Shown here piece by piece: positions 55,379 through 64,000 of a stretch of 64,000 bases of DNA. Within the stretch, counting starts at the first letter, position 1. Every line of letters begins with the position of its first letter. Location of the stretch: contig NZ_JACIGK010000013.1 of NCBI RefSeq assembly GCF_014197915.1, forward strand, positions 62,001 to 126,000, in the 5' to 3' direction. This stretch comes from Roseospira visakhapatnamensis. Its GTDB lineage: Bacteria > Pseudomonadota > Alphaproteobacteria > Rhodospirillales > Rhodospirillaceae. Below the pieces are notes generated by a model that saw only the letters and a list, made by a program, of their open reading frames with translations, had not been told where the DNA came from and did not search any database. Position numbers and translations under genes: made by a program.

Positions 55379-55767
55379 CCGGCCGCGCGATCCGCGCGCG
55401 GCTGGCGGCGCTGGGCGCCCTGGCCCTGGCGGGGCTGGCCATGGGACGGCTGGGGTGGGCCGTGGCCGGACCGGAGCCCTTGCGCACCCAGGCCGAGGCC
55501 CACTTCCGCGCGGCCGTGACCGGCGGCGAGTCGGGCCGCCTGCACGCCGCCGCCGACGCCTGGAAGGACGCGCTGGCCTGGTCGCCCGCCGACCCCTTCG
55601 CCTGGACCGGGCTGGCCTGGGCGGAGGCCCTGCGGGGCGCCCCGGCGCCCTATGTGGCCCGGCTCATGGCGCGCTCGGCGATGCTGTCGCCGCATGTGCC
55701 GGCGCTGCGCCGCGCCCGGCACCGCTGGTCGGCGAGGACCCCGCCCCCAGCAGCACCAGGATGGTGA
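55375..55767 (+). CDS. Small membrane-anchored TPR-like protein
   Basis: This 130-residue protein starts at a GTG overlapping the preceding stop (GTGA). It has one N-terminal membrane segment (LAALGALALAGLAMGRLGWAV in part) and then two TPR-like helical pairs (AEAHFRAAVTGGESGRLHAAADAWKDALAW, split here, and DPFAWTGLAWAEAL). No family is recognised. It closes the glycan operon. Its last ~100 bases overlap the 3' end of the convergent O-antigen-ligase-like gene. Confidence 0.65.
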   Translation: MTGRAIRARLAALGALALAGLAMGRLGWAVAGPEPLRTQAEAHFRAAVTGGESGRLHAAADAWKDALAWSPADPFAWTGLAWAEALRGAPAPYVARLMARSAMLSPHVPALRRARHRWSARTPPPAAPGW

Positions 55768-56989
55768 CCGCCACCGCCGGCATGTGCAGGGAAAAGTCCA
55801 GCAGGCCATGCAACCCGACCACCACCGCCGCCGCCACGGCCAGCCGCGCCAGCGGATCGCCGGAGGCCCGCGCGCCTGCCCAACTCCCCAGGGCCAGGGC
55901 GACAAACGCCGCCATCAGCGCCAGGGCAGCCGGGATCCCCAGGTCCGCCGCCAGTTCCAGGGGCACCGAATGGGCTTGCAGGACAAGGTGATCCGCGAGC
56001 GAGTCGTCGCGGAGGCGATGATAGAGCACCGGAAAGGTGCCCAGGCCATGGCCGGTCCAGGGCGCCTCCAGGATCGCCGCGCCGGTCACCCGATACAGAT
56101 CCCACCGAAGGTCCCCGACCAGATGGGCCGGATCGAGGCGCTCCAGCCACCGGCCGCGCCCCGTGGCCAGCAGCAGCAGCGGCAGCCACGGCACCAGGGC
56201 CGCGCCCGCCAGCAGGCGCCGCCAGGGACGGCCCCAACCCGGCGGGCGGGCCAGGACCAGCACCGCCAGCCCGGCCAGCACGCTCGCCAGGCCCCAGCGC
56301 GACTCGGTGAACACCACGGCCACCATCCCCAGGGCAACCACGGCCCCCCACAGCCGGCGCCCCCATCGGGTTTCGGCCTCGCCGGCCGCCAGCGCCGCCG
56401 CCGCCACGCCGATCCCCGCATAGACCGCATAGGCGTTGCGGTTCACAAAGGTGGCCGTGGCCACGTCGTGGTACGTCCACTTCTCGATCCACCCGATGGT
56501 CTGCGTCCCGCTGACCAGCACCGCCAGGGCATAGGCCGCCAAGACGGCGCCCGTGGTCGCCAGCACGCGGACCAGCCCCCGACGGACAACCGGATCGGGC
56601 CCGACCAGCACCGCCCCCAGCCACGCGGCGGTGGCGTAGCCGGCAAGGCGGACCGCGCCCTCGGCCGTGGCCCAGGGGTCCAGCGACACCGATCCCCAGG
56701 GCACGCGCCCGGTCAGGGCCGCCAAGTCCCGCCAGTGCGCCCACGACGCGCCCAGCCCCGGCGCCGCCTGGACCAGCGCCCACGCCAGGACCCCGCCGAA
56801 CCCGGCCAGGGCCAGGCACTGCGCCCCGGACCACGGTCGCCGACGGTCCGGATCCCGCCACAGGGTCCAGGCGGCCAGAACGAACACCCCCGCCAGCAGC
56901 AGCGCCCACGACCAGGGCCGGTTGCTGGCCAGGGGCAAGGGCGCCCAGGCCAGCAGCACGCACAGGACGAGGACGGGTCTCGACACCAT
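55664..56989 (-). CDS. O-antigen ligase / Wzy-type polytopic membrane protein
   Basis: This 441-residue inner-membrane protein has about eleven to twelve hydrophobic segments and a larger periplasmic loop. Signatures of the O-antigen ligase (Wzy_C) family are FVNRNAYAVYAGIG, FTESRWGLASVLAG, TGHGLGTFPVLYHRLR and AHSVPLELAADLGIPAALAL, with a conserved His near the loop. It would ligate or polymerise glycan chains made by the convergent operon. Its C-terminus beyond LLGAGSSPT is low-complexity and overlaps the gene on the other strand, so the true end could lie earlier. Confidence 0.88.
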   Translation of the reverse strand: MVSRPVLVLCVLLAWAPLPLASNRPWSWALLLAGVFVLAAWTLWRDPDRRRPWSGAQCLALAGFGGVLAWALVQAAPGLGASWAHWRDLAALTGRVPWGSVSLDPWATAEGAVRLAGYATAAWLGAVLVGPDPVVRRGLVRVLATTGAVLAAYALAVLVSGTQTIGWIEKWTYHDVATATFVNRNAYAVYAGIGVAAAALAAGEAETRWGRRLWGAVVALGMVAVVFTESRWGLASVLAGLAVLVLARPPGWGRPWRRLLAGAALVPWLPLLLLATGRGRWLERLDPAHLVGDLRWDLYRVTGAAILEAPWTGHGLGTFPVLYHRLRDDSLADHLVLQAHSVPLELAADLGIPAALALMAAFVALALGSWAGARASGDPLARLAVAAAVVVGLHGLLDFSLHMPAVAVTILVLLGAGSSPTSGAGRGAAPAHAATASPSAP

Positions 56990-57221
56990 TGCCGGCGCTC
57001 CGGATCCGTGGAACCATGGGATACGTGTGGAAAGGCTATCACGACACGCAAGTCTCGTCGCCAGGGTCGACCGGCTGTGGCGCGCGGTATCCCGGCAAAC
57101 CTTAAGACATTATCAGCATCTTTTTGTTTTCATGAGACTTTGGCTGGTCCAGGACGGACGCGGTGCAGGGCGAGACGGCGGATGCGGCGTCGGGCCCCGC
57201 AACCACCACGGGGGCACAGGC

Positions 57222-58286
57222 ATGGGGGACGGCGGCGATATCCGCGCCGGACAGGGGGACGCGGCCCGAACCCGGTGGTCCGGCCGGGCACCCTTGGCCG
57301 CGACCTGGGGTCTGGCGCTGGCGCTCGCCGTGGTCGGCGCGGGGCTGATCGCGCGCCCGGCCTGGAGCCAGCAGGTCTATTCCTTCGCCGACATCATGGC
57401 GGCCCTGACCGTGCGCCTGCCCGTCGGGCAGACGATCCCCGACGTGCAACCCCTGACCTTGCAGGAGGCGGTCCGCTCCCTGACCCTGGAGCAGGCCCCG
57501 CGCCATCCGGCCAACGTGGCGCGAATCGCCGGGGTCATGGCGCAGGTGCGGCGCGACGACGTCACCCGGCGGGCCGTCCATGGCGGCATCGCCGCCGCGC
57601 TGGACTCCCTGGTGGCCAGCGGGCGGCTGGCGCCCCTGGGCCGGGACCTGATGATGGAACAGGTGGGGATCGCCCTGGGCCTCGCGGGGCCGCCCGCGCT
57701 GTCGTCACCATCACCGGCATCGCCCTCCTCGACGTCACCGGCGCGCCCGCCCGTGACACCGGGCGCGATCCCTCCGGCCGCCGACTCCGGACCGCTTCCG
57801 CCCCCGGATCCGCCGCTCATCACCGCCCCCGTGTCGCGCATACCCGCGCCCGCCGTCACTACCACGCCGGAGGCCCCGCCGCCCCGGGCGGCACCGGTGC
57901 CGCCGGCCACCACGGCGACCCTTCCCCCGGCACATCTGGCGCCTCCAAGCCCGCCGCCGATGCCGTCCAACACCCCCGCGACCGCCCCGTCGCCCTATCC
58001 GGCGCCACCGGGAACGGCCCCGGGGCCGCCCGGCGGCGCGCCGCCCTATGCGTCGGCGACCCCGTCGCCCTATCATCCGGCCCCGCCGTATCCGCCGACG
58101 TACGCCACCCCGGCGCCATCGCCCTACCCCGCGCCCGGCACGGTCCCGGCCCCCACCCCCTGGCAGGGCCTCGGCCCCCAGCCGGGACAGGCGCTGTTTC
58201 CCTCGACGATCACGCCGGGCACGCTGATGGACCTGCCACCCGAGGTCACCGCGCCCCCCGCCACGGTCGCAGACAGCGGCAGTTGA
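57222..58286 (+). CDS. Secreted Pro/Ala-rich protein of unknown function
   Basis: This 354-residue protein has an export signal (LAATWGLALALAVVGAGLIA, cleavage near AWSQQ). A ~130-residue helical domain follows (VYSFADIMAALTVRLPVGQT, MAQVRRDDVTRRAVHGGIAA), then a ~180-residue Pro/Ala/Ser/Thr-rich tail with recurring SPYP and PAPSPYP units. It ends with a short ordered segment (LFPSTITPGTLMDLPPEVT). Such tails often span the envelope or wall. I do not recognise a family. The ATG at 57222 is chosen because the signal follows; an earlier start 30 codons upstream is possible. Confidence 0.7.
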   Translation: MGDGGDIRAGQGDAARTRWSGRAPLAATWGLALALAVVGAGLIARPAWSQQVYSFADIMAALTVRLPVGQTIPDVQPLTLQEAVRSLTLEQAPRHPANVARIAGVMAQVRRDDVTRRAVHGGIAAALDSLVASGRLAPLGRDLMMEQVGIALGLAGPPALSSPSPASPSSTSPARPPVTPGAIPPAADSGPLPPPDPPLITAPVSRIPAPAVTTTPEAPPPRAAPVPPATTATLPPAHLAPPSPPPMPSNTPATAPSPYPAPPGTAPGPPGGAPPYASATPSPYHPAPPYPPTYATPAPSPYPAPGTVPAPTPWQGLGPQPGQALFPSTITPGTLMDLPPEVTAPPATVADSGS

Positions 58287-58406
58287 TCCCGCGCCGGCCA
58301 TCCCCTTGTTGAAAAAATGGCTCTGGCGGCGCCGGAAACGGATGCCGTATGACTCGGGACGGCCCGGGGACCATCCCCCGGAGCTTCTCCCGGCGCGAAG
58401 GAGCCG

Positions 58407-60101
58407 ATGTCCATGACCGACCACGCGGACCGCTTGATCATCGCCCTGGCCCAGATCAATCCCACGGTCGGCGACATCCCCGGCAACGCCGACCGCATCC
58501 GCGCCGCCCGCGCCCGGGCGGCGGCCGAGGACGCCGACCTCGTGGTGTTCCCGGAACTGTCGGTCTGCGGCTATCCGCCCGAGGATCTGGTGCTGCGCAA
58601 CGCGTTCCTGGACACGGTGCAGGCGGCTTTGCTGGCCCTGGCGGCGGAGACGGCCGACGGCGGCCCGGCGCTGCTGGTGGGCGCGCCCTGGCGCTTCACG
58701 GACCTGGACGACGACCGCCGCAAGCTGGGCAATGCCGCCCTGCTGCTGGACCGGGGCGAGATCCACTTCGTCGGCCTGAAGCATCTGCTGCCGAACTACG
58801 GAGTGTTCGACGAGGTGCGGGTGTTCTCGCGCGGGCCGCTGCCCGACGTGGTTCCGGTCAAGGGGACGCGGCTGGGCATCATGGTCTGCGAGGACATGTG
58901 GGATCCGCGCGTGTCCGCGCACCTGGCGGCCCAGGGCGCGGAACTGCTGGTGGTCATCAACGGGTCCCCCTACGAGGTCGAGAAGCCCAACCAGCGCCTG
59001 GACCACGCCCTGCCCCGGGTGGCGGAAACGGGCCTGCCATTGGTCTATGTCAACCAGGTGGGCGGACAGGACGAACTGGTGTTCGACGGCGACTCGTTCA
59101 TCGTCGCCGCCGACGGAACCCTCGCCGGCCGCCTGCCGGCCTGGCGCGAGGCCGTGGTGTCGACCGCCTGGATGCGCGCGGGCGACGGCCCGTGGCTGTG
59201 CGCCAATGCCCCGCTTGAACCGCGCGCCAGTTTCGAGGAAAGCCTCTATCGCGCCATGGTGCTGGGCTTGGCGGACTACGTGACCAAGAACGGATTCCCC
59301 GGCGTGATCCTGGGCCTGTCGGGTGGCATCGACAGCGCCTTGTCGGCGGCGGTGGCGGTCGACGCCCTGGGGCCGGAGCGGGTGTGGTGCGTCATGATGC
59401 CGTCGCGGCACACCTCCGGCCACAGCCTGGAGGACGCCGAGGGCGTCGCCCGCCTGCTGGGCGCGCGCTACGACACCGTGCCCATCACCCAGGCCATGAA
59501 CGCCTTCGACGGCATGCTGTGCGACCTGTTCGCCGGCCGTCACGCGGACGTGACCGAGGAGAACATCCAGTCGCGCCTGCGCGGCATGACGCTCATGGCG
59601 CTGTCCAACAAGTTCGGCCCCATGGTGCTATCCACGGGCAACAAGTCGGAAATGAGCGTCGGCTACGCCACCCTGTATGGCGACATGTGCGGCGGATACT
59701 CGGTGTTGAAGGACGTCTACAAGACCACGGTCGTTCAGGTCAGCCGCTGGCGCAACGACCACGGCCGGCCCGAGGGCCTGCTGGGACCGGACGGCCCGGT
59801 GATGCCCGAGCGGGTCATCACCAAGCCTCCCACGGCCGAGTTGCGCCCGGACCAGAAGGACGAGGACAGCCTGCCGCCGTACGGCGTGCTGGACGGCATC
59901 CTGCATGGCCTGATCGAGAACGAGCAGGGGGTGGCCGACCTGATCGCCGAGGGCCGCGACCCCGAGATCGTGCATCGGGTCTGGCGGCTCCTGAACGTGG
60001 CCGAGTACAAGCGCCGCCAGGCGCCTCCGGGCGTCAAGATCAGCCTGCGGGCCTTCGGCCGCGACCGGCGCTATCCCATCACCAACCGCTTCCCGGGATA
60101 G
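58407..60101 (+). CDS. nadE: Glutamine-dependent NAD+ synthetase
   Basis: This 564-residue cytosolic enzyme converts nicotinate adenine dinucleotide to NAD+, using glutamine-derived ammonia. The N-terminal nitrilase-type glutaminase has its triad at Glu50 (VVFPELSVCGYP), Lys125 (LKHLLPNYG) and Cys161 (IMVCEDMWDP). The C-terminal synthetase has the ATP-PPase loop LGLSGGIDSAL at about 305-310 and STGNKSEMSVGYATLYGDM. GAAGGAG precedes the ATG. It completes NAD salvage with pncA in the same window. The next features downstream are on the other strand. Confidence 0.96.
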   Translation: MSMTDHADRLIIALAQINPTVGDIPGNADRIRAARARAAAEDADLVVFPELSVCGYPPEDLVLRNAFLDTVQAALLALAAETADGGPALLVGAPWRFTDLDDDRRKLGNAALLLDRGEIHFVGLKHLLPNYGVFDEVRVFSRGPLPDVVPVKGTRLGIMVCEDMWDPRVSAHLAAQGAELLVVINGSPYEVEKPNQRLDHALPRVAETGLPLVYVNQVGGQDELVFDGDSFIVAADGTLAGRLPAWREAVVSTAWMRAGDGPWLCANAPLEPRASFEESLYRAMVLGLADYVTKNGFPGVILGLSGGIDSALSAAVAVDALGPERVWCVMMPSRHTSGHSLEDAEGVARLLGARYDTVPITQAMNAFDGMLCDLFAGRHADVTEENIQSRLRGMTLMALSNKFGPMVLSTGNKSEMSVGYATLYGDMCGGYSVLKDVYKTTVVQVSRWRNDHGRPEGLLGPDGPVMPERVITKPPTAELRPDQKDEDSLPPYGVLDGILHGLIENEQGVADLIAEGRDPEIVHRVWRLLNVAEYKRRQAPPGVKISLRAFGRDRRYPITNRFPG

Positions 60102-60119
60102 GTCCCGTCCCTCGCGCGC

Positions 60120-60350
60120 AAAAAAGAACCGGCGGCCCGAGGGGAGGGGCCGCCGGTTGATGTTCGACAGTCCGGCTGTGGAGGGGTCGTGATCCGTGGC
60201 TGAGGCGGATCACGGTGCCGGACCCTGAGGGTCAACAGATCTGGCTGTCAGGATCGCGTGCTCGTGGAGGAGACTTGATCTGAAGGGTTGCCATGAGGTC
60301 CATTGATGGCGGGCCGTGTCGTGCCCACCGTTGATATCCCGACTATCGTA
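60120..60350 (-). ncRNA. Small RNA candidate 1 of a tandem pair
   Basis: On the minus strand an intrinsic terminator (12-bp perfect stem, arms 60127-60138 and 60147-60158, loop CTCCCCTC, six T at 60125-60120) ends a ~230-base unit. No reading frame fits. It shares with the unit at 60518-60765 an identical 16-mer GGGCACGACACGGCCC (60326-60311), a GTCTCCTCCAC-like block (about 60274-60264), a CCCCTCCAC block (60186-60178), CAGCCACG between stem arms and the same terminator. A 9-bp hairpin (60188-60196/60206-60214) precedes the CCCCTCC linker. CCUCC and CUCCCC motifs are anti-Shine-Dalgarno-like. The 5' end is estimated. Confidence 0.6.
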
Positions 60351-60517
60351 CTCGGGCACTTACCGGAGTCCTACCGGATTATGAAAAGTCTGTCATAGTT
60401 CTAATGCGCAGCGGTGACCAGCGCCGGCGCCGGATGTGGCGCTTCCCTGACGTCGCCCCCCGCTGCCCAGCCGCCCGGCCGCCGCGACCACGCCGACGCC
60501 TCCACGCTCGCCACAGC

Positions 60518-60765
60518 AAAACAGAAAACCGGCGGCCCGAGGGGAGGGGCCGCCGGTTTTCTGAATTGGAACCCAATCGTGGAGGGGATCGCGACACGTG
60601 GCTGAAGCGCATCGCAGGGTGGGATGGGGTTCGCGGAGGGTCGGATTGGCTGACGATGCTCGAAGGGCTGGAAGACGGTGGCCGTGTGGAGGGACTGTCC
60701 TCGGATCGGTTGGCGCGAAGGGGCTGGGGCCGTGTCGTGCCCGCTGTTTGATGATGAGAGAATGA
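60518..60765 (-). ncRNA. Small RNA candidate 2 of a tandem pair
   Basis: This is the paralogue of the unit at 60120-60350. Its terminator has a perfect 17-bp stem (60522-60538 and 60547-60563) with the same 8-base loop CTCCCCTC, followed on the minus strand by TTTT. It has the same 16-mer GGGCACGACACGGCCC at 60742-60727, GTCCCTCCAC at about 60695-60686 and CCCCTCCAC at 60587-60579, in the same order and similar spacing. The internal hairpin is less perfect than in copy 1. It lies between ftsK and copy 1. The 5' end is an estimate; a weak promoter-like TTGCGG lies near 60780. Confidence 0.6.
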
Positions 60766-60888
60766 CAGACCTCACCTTGCCGCAAGCCTGCGGGCACATG
60801 AACCGTTTGTCATTCTTCCGGGCGGCCCTGGCGAGGCGGCGACGCCCACCCGGGACGGCATGATCTCCCTCAAGACATGGTCTCCCTC

Positions 60889-60930
60889 AAAAAAAACCGC
60901 CGTTCCCGGGAGGCAACTCGGGAACGGCGG
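60889..60930 (-). terminator. Intrinsic terminator downstream of ftsK
   Basis: On the minus strand a perfect 12-bp stem (60919-60930 and 60897-60908) with loop AGTTGCCTCC is followed directly by eight T (60896-60889). It is about 190 bases after the ftsK stop, so the ftsK message has a long 3' untranslated region. The loop again contains CCTCC, like the two small RNA candidates downstream. Confidence 0.85.
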
Positions 60931-61121
60931 CAAGGGGCGCCTCGGGCGCCATCCTTGACGGTGGCGGACCCCGCGACGATACAGATCTGACGGTCCGTCC
61001 GGCCCCCCGACCCGCAGGCCGTGCGGCGCGGGCTCAGGGCACCAGACTCACCTTCCTGCGAGGTCCGGTCCTTCCCGGACGGCATGCGAGGGCGCATCCG
61101 GACCAGGGCGGCGGGTGTCGA

Positions 61122-63536
61122 TCAGGCGGCCTCCTCCGGCAACAGCACCTCGCGCTTGCCCACATGGTTGGCGCGGCCCACCATGCCTTCCTTCTCCATG
61201 CGTTCGATGATGCGCGCGGCGCGGTTGTAGCCGATCTGAAGATGGCGCTGGACGAAACTGGTGGACGCCTTGCGTTCCCGGGCCACCAGGGCCACGGCCC
61301 GATCGAACAAGGGGTCGTGGCCGGTCGCGGCCGCGCCGCCGCCGCCCTCGGCGCCCTCGCCGGCCGTGTCCTCGTCGTCCACGGTGACCGCGTCCACATA
61401 GTCGGGACCGCCCCCCTGCCCCCGCAGATGATCGCAGATGCGCTCCACCTCCTCGTCGGACACGAATGGTCCGTGCACGCGGGTAATGCGGCCGCCGGCG
61501 GCCATGTAGAGCATGTCGCCCTGACCCAGAAGCTGCTCGGCGCCCTGCTCGCCCAGCACGGTGCGGCTGTCGATCTTGCTGGTCACCTGGAAGCTGACGC
61601 GGGTCGGGAAGTTGGCCTTGATGGTGCCGGTGATGACGTCGACGGAGGGGCGCTGCGTGGCCATGATCAGGTGGATCCCGGCGGCCCGGGCCATCTGCGC
61701 GAGTCGCTGGATGGCGGCCTCCACCTCCTTGCCGGCGACCAGCATCAGGTCGGCCATCTCGTCGACGACGATCACCAGGTTGGGCAGGGGCCGCAGGTCC
61801 ATGGCCTGCTGTTCGTAGACCGGCTCGCCGGTCTCGGGATCGAAGCCGGTCTGCACCGTGCGCACCACGGGACCGCCCTCGGCGAGCGCCTTCTCGACCT
61901 TCTGGTTGAAGCCCTGAATATTGCGCACGCCCATCTGGCTCATGGCCCGATAGCGGTTCTCCATCTCCTTGACCGCCCACTTGAGCGCCACCACCGCCTT
62001 GCCGGGATCGGTGACCACGGGGGTCAGCAGATGGGGGATGGCGTCGTAGGCGGACAGTTCCAGCATCTTGGGGTCGATCAGGATCAGGCGGCAGCGTTCC
62101 GGCGGCAGCCGGTACAGCAGCGACAGGATCATGGCGTTGACGGCCACCGACTTGCCCGAACCGGTGGTGCCGGCGATCAGCATATGCGGCATGCGCGACA
62201 GGTCGGCGAAGACGGGGCCGCCGCCGATGTCGCGACCCAGGGCCAGGGTCAGCGCCAGGTCCCCCTTGGCGAAGCCCTCGGTGGCCAGCAGTTCCCGCAG
62301 GTTCACGCCCTGGCGGCGCGCGTTGGGAAGCTCGATGCCGATGACGCTCTTGCCGGGGATGACGGCGATGCGCACCGACACCGCGCTCATGGCGCGGGCG
62401 ATGTCGTCGGCCAGGCCGATGATGCGCGCGGTCTTGATGCCCGGCGCCGGCTCCAGTTCGTACAGGGTGACCACCGGGCCGGGGCGCACGCGTACGATCT
62501 CGCCCTTGATCCCGTAGTCGCTCAGCACGCCCTCCAGCAGGCGGGCGTTGTTGGCCAGCGCCTCCTCGTTGATGCGGCGCTGGGTCTCGGTGGCGCGCGG
62601 CGGACTGAGCAGGTCCAGCGGCGGCAACGGGCCCCCTTCGGCATCCTCCGCCGGATCCGGAAACAGGCTGCCCTGGCGGGCGCGCAGGGTCTCGCGGGCG
62701 CCCTGGGCCGCCGGCGGACGAGCGGGCGCCTCGACGACGGCGCGCCGGGCGCGTCCGGACGCGGGAGCCGCCGGCGCCGGATCGGACAGCATGACAGGCG
62801 GCGCGGCGGGCTCGTCCTCCAGGACGGGTTCGTGGCGCAGGCGCGCCAGACCGGACCGCGCCAGGGCGGACAGACCGGCCGCCAGGGCGATGGGCGCCCA
62901 CAGGGCGGCGAGCAGCCGCCGGCCCGTGGCCAGCAGACCGGCGCGGGCCTCGCGGAGATGGCCCCAGCGCAGCCCCAGGGCGACGATGGCCAGCCAGGCG
63001 CCCAGAACGCCGGCCACCGCCGCCGGCACCAGATCCCAGGAACCGTCGGGCGCGACCTCGGCCAGGCCGTGCAGGCTCCAGGCCAGCAGCACGCTCCCCA
63101 GGATCCCCCCGGGGCCGGCATGGGTGGGCCAGGTGGTCGCCGGCGACAGGCCCGCCACGGCAAGCGCCAGCAGGGGCAGCGCGAGAGCGAGGATCGCCGG
63201 ACGCCACGGGGAACCCTTGATCGGGTCGCCGGTCAGCAGCCGCAGGCTCCATACGCCCAGGGCCAGCACCGCCAGCACCGCCCCCAGGCCCAGCGTCTGC
63301 CAGGCCAGGTCGGCCAGCACGGCGCCGGCGGGGCCCATCATGTTCAACGGGCGCTCGGGGCTGGCCACGTTCCAGGAAGGATCGGTGGGATAGTGGGTCA
63401 GGAGGGCCGCCGCCGTGCCCATGGCGACGCCCAGCGTCACCAGGCCGAGCGCGCGACGCCCGCCGCATGCCAGGGCCCGGGCGAGATCGGGTGGCAGGAA
63501 TGGTGTCCGGTGCCGGGCCACGGCGCTTTTCGTCAT
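61122..63536 (-). CDS. ftsK: DNA translocase FtsK
   Basis: This 804-residue septum-linked DNA pump resolves and segregates chromosome termini at division. The N-terminal ~210 residues hold four membrane segments. A Pro/Ala-rich linker follows, then the motor with Walker [16 protein letters not shown], Walker [14 protein letters not shown] and [16 protein letters not shown]. The C-terminal gamma winged helix ([26 protein letters not shown] in parts) would read KOPS sequences. The short linker is typical of alphaproteobacteria. The start ATG at 63536 agrees with the family. An AT-rich promoter region lies upstream. Confidence 0.96.
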   Translation of the reverse strand: MTKSAVARHRTPFLPPDLARALACGGRRALGLVTLGVAMGTAAALLTHYPTDPSWNVASPERPLNMMGPAGAVLADLAWQTLGLGAVLAVLALGVWSLRLLTGDPIKGSPWRPAILALALPLLALAVAGLSPATTWPTHAGPGGILGSVLLAWSLHGLAEVAPDGSWDLVPAAVAGVLGAWLAIVALGLRWGHLREARAGLLATGRRLLAALWAPIALAAGLSALARSGLARLRHEPVLEDEPAAPPVMLSDPAPAAPASGRARRAVVEAPARPPAAQGARETLRARQGSLFPDPAEDAEGGPLPPLDLLSPPRATETQRRINEEALANNARLLEGVLSDYGIKGEIVRVRPGPVVTLYELEPAPGIKTARIIGLADDIARAMSAVSVRIAVIPGKSVIGIELPNARRQGVNLRELLATEGFAKGDLALTLALGRDIGGGPVFADLSRMPHMLIAGTTGSGKSVAVNAMILSLLYRLPPERCRLILIDPKMLELSAYDAIPHLLTPVVTDPGKAVVALKWAVKEMENRYRAMSQMGVRNIQGFNQKVEKALAEGGPVVRTVQTGFDPETGEPVYEQQAMDLRPLPNLVIVVDEMADLMLVAGKEVEAAIQRLAQMARAAGIHLIMATQRPSVDVITGTIKANFPTRVSFQVTSKIDSRTVLGEQGAEQLLGQGDMLYMAAGGRITRVHGPFVSDEEVERICDHLRGQGGGPDYVDAVTVDDEDTAGEGAEGGGGAAATGHDPLFDRAVALVARERKASTSFVQRHLQIGYNRAARIIERMEKEGMVGRANHVGKREVLLPEEAA

Positions 63537-63622
63537 GGGTGCGCGCCCTTTTTGCCCATACCGCGACCACCGTCGGGACCGGGCCGTCTCTTGGCGTTCA
63601 TATTAAGAAGTTTTTACAATGT

Positions 63623-63635
63623 CTTATAGCGGCTC
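63623..63635 (-). promoter_or_regulatory. Promoter-like element upstream of ftsK
   Basis: On the minus strand GAGCCGCTATAAG matches 13 bases exactly with the -10 region of the rpmI promoter at 36312-36300. TATAAG lies about 90 bases before the ftsK ATG, in an AT-rich stretch. The upstream -35 region is weak. Confidence 0.45.
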
Positions 63636-63636
63636 T

Positions 63637-63897
63637 TTTCATTCGTTTCTGAAGAATACCCATGTTCGGCGTCGGGAGCAAGAGCCGTGAGTCGCCGACC
63701 CGCCCCGACTCGCCCCTCGGCGGGCGGCACGGATCGCCGGGCCGCGCTTGCCCGCGACGCGGCGTTCGGCGACAATCCGCCCGGTCGGGGGGCTTGGTGG
63801 CCGGCGGGCCGAGCGGCCGGGACGGCGGACGTCCGGGGTCGCGAGGTGATCGGATACGGCAATCGGACACCGGGGCGCACGGCTGAACGAGGGAGTG
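63637..63897. other. Intergenic region at the right edge
   Basis: Between the ftsK promoter region and the next gene start I see no credible gene. Frames here are Arg/Pro/Gly-rich. Nothing else stands out. Confidence 0.5.
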
Positions 63898-64000
63898 ATG
63901 AGACAGGCCAAGCCATCGAAGCGGCCTCTCGTCGCGGATGACGACGAGGGCAACAAGGAAGCGCTGGGATGCCTGGTGGCCCTTGCGCTCCTGGCCATGA
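63898..64000 (+). CDS. Start of an unidentified gene, truncated by the window edge
   Basis: An ATG with GAGG five bases upstream begins a frame that stays open to the end: MRQAKPSKRPLVADDDEGNK, then EALGCLVALALLAM. The basic/acidic head followed by a hydrophobic run suggests a membrane or exported protein. Too short to identify. Confidence 0.5.
   Translation, partial: MRQAKPSKRPLVADDDEGNKEALGCLVALALLAM

Noticed and set aside
60379-60800. Short protein frames across the small RNA region on both strands
   Set aside because: They are not shared between the two paralogous units, whereas the RNA motifs and terminators are.
63637-63897. Open frames near the right edge (for example 63662-63886)
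   Set aside because: Composition is Gly/Arg/Pro-rich and there is no convincing ribosome-binding site; only the ATG at 63898 has one.

Overview
The window is strongly GC-rich, gene-dense bacterial chromosome. It most likely comes from an alphaproteobacterium of the Rhodospirillales type (inference). The reasons are a Shemin-type 5-aminolevulinate synthase, a DUF2849/DUF934 sulfite-reduction operon, a ferredoxin-linked pyruvate oxidoreductase, and protein sequences that read like purple non-sulfur relatives. I see no rRNA, tRNA, CRISPR array, phage or intact insertion sequence.

Layout, left to right. 1-3.5 kb: a polyamine-type ABC importer (potF 3' end, potG, potH, potI). 3.5-9.4 kb: a 2-hydroxyacid dehydrogenase, a coupled SH3/MFS/DUF1848 operon, a 181-bp palindromic miniature element (7771-7951), an orphan ParA and a glyoxalase-II-like hydrolase. 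9.6-12 kb: azlCD, an alpha/beta hydrolase and a small membrane protein. 12-17 kb: aminopeptidase P, an orphan iron-binding protein (fbpA) with a Fur-like box, and a class III aminotransferase. 17.2-24.3 kb: hemA, an SDR, then the assimilatory sulfate/sulfite operon cysG-DUF2849-cysI-DUF934-cysH. 24.4-29 kb: an unusually long nifJ-type 2-oxoacid oxidoreductase (1535 aa). 29-30.2 kb holds no gene but carries a 4 x 16-bp tandem repeat. 30.2-36.1 kb: pncA, a GNAT acetyltransferase, an AhpD-like protein and the minus-strand operon rpmI-rplT-pheS-pheT.

36.7-43.8 kb: a large orphan PAS/GAF histidine kinase, msrP-msrQ, fliO-fliP and a TetR regulator. 43.8-57 kb is a surface-glycan region. A Sel1-repeat lipoprotein is divergent from a coupled operon encoding a 1536-aa four-enzyme membrane fusion, a radical SAM protein, a GT2, a fused double GT4 and a small protein. 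An O-antigen-ligase-like polytopic protein faces the end of this operon. 57-64 kb: a secreted Pro-rich protein, nadE, two tandem paralogous small-RNA candidates on the minus strand (60120-60765), ftsK, and the start of one more gene.

Most noteworthy are the tandem small RNAs carrying anti-Shine-Dalgarno motifs, the multi-enzyme glycan operon with an embedded radical SAM protein, the composite palindromic element with terminal inverted repeats and an apparent 3-bp target duplication (plus a second partial copy at 4.75 kb), and the extended pyruvate oxidoreductase. All calls come from reading the sequence; no database search was run.
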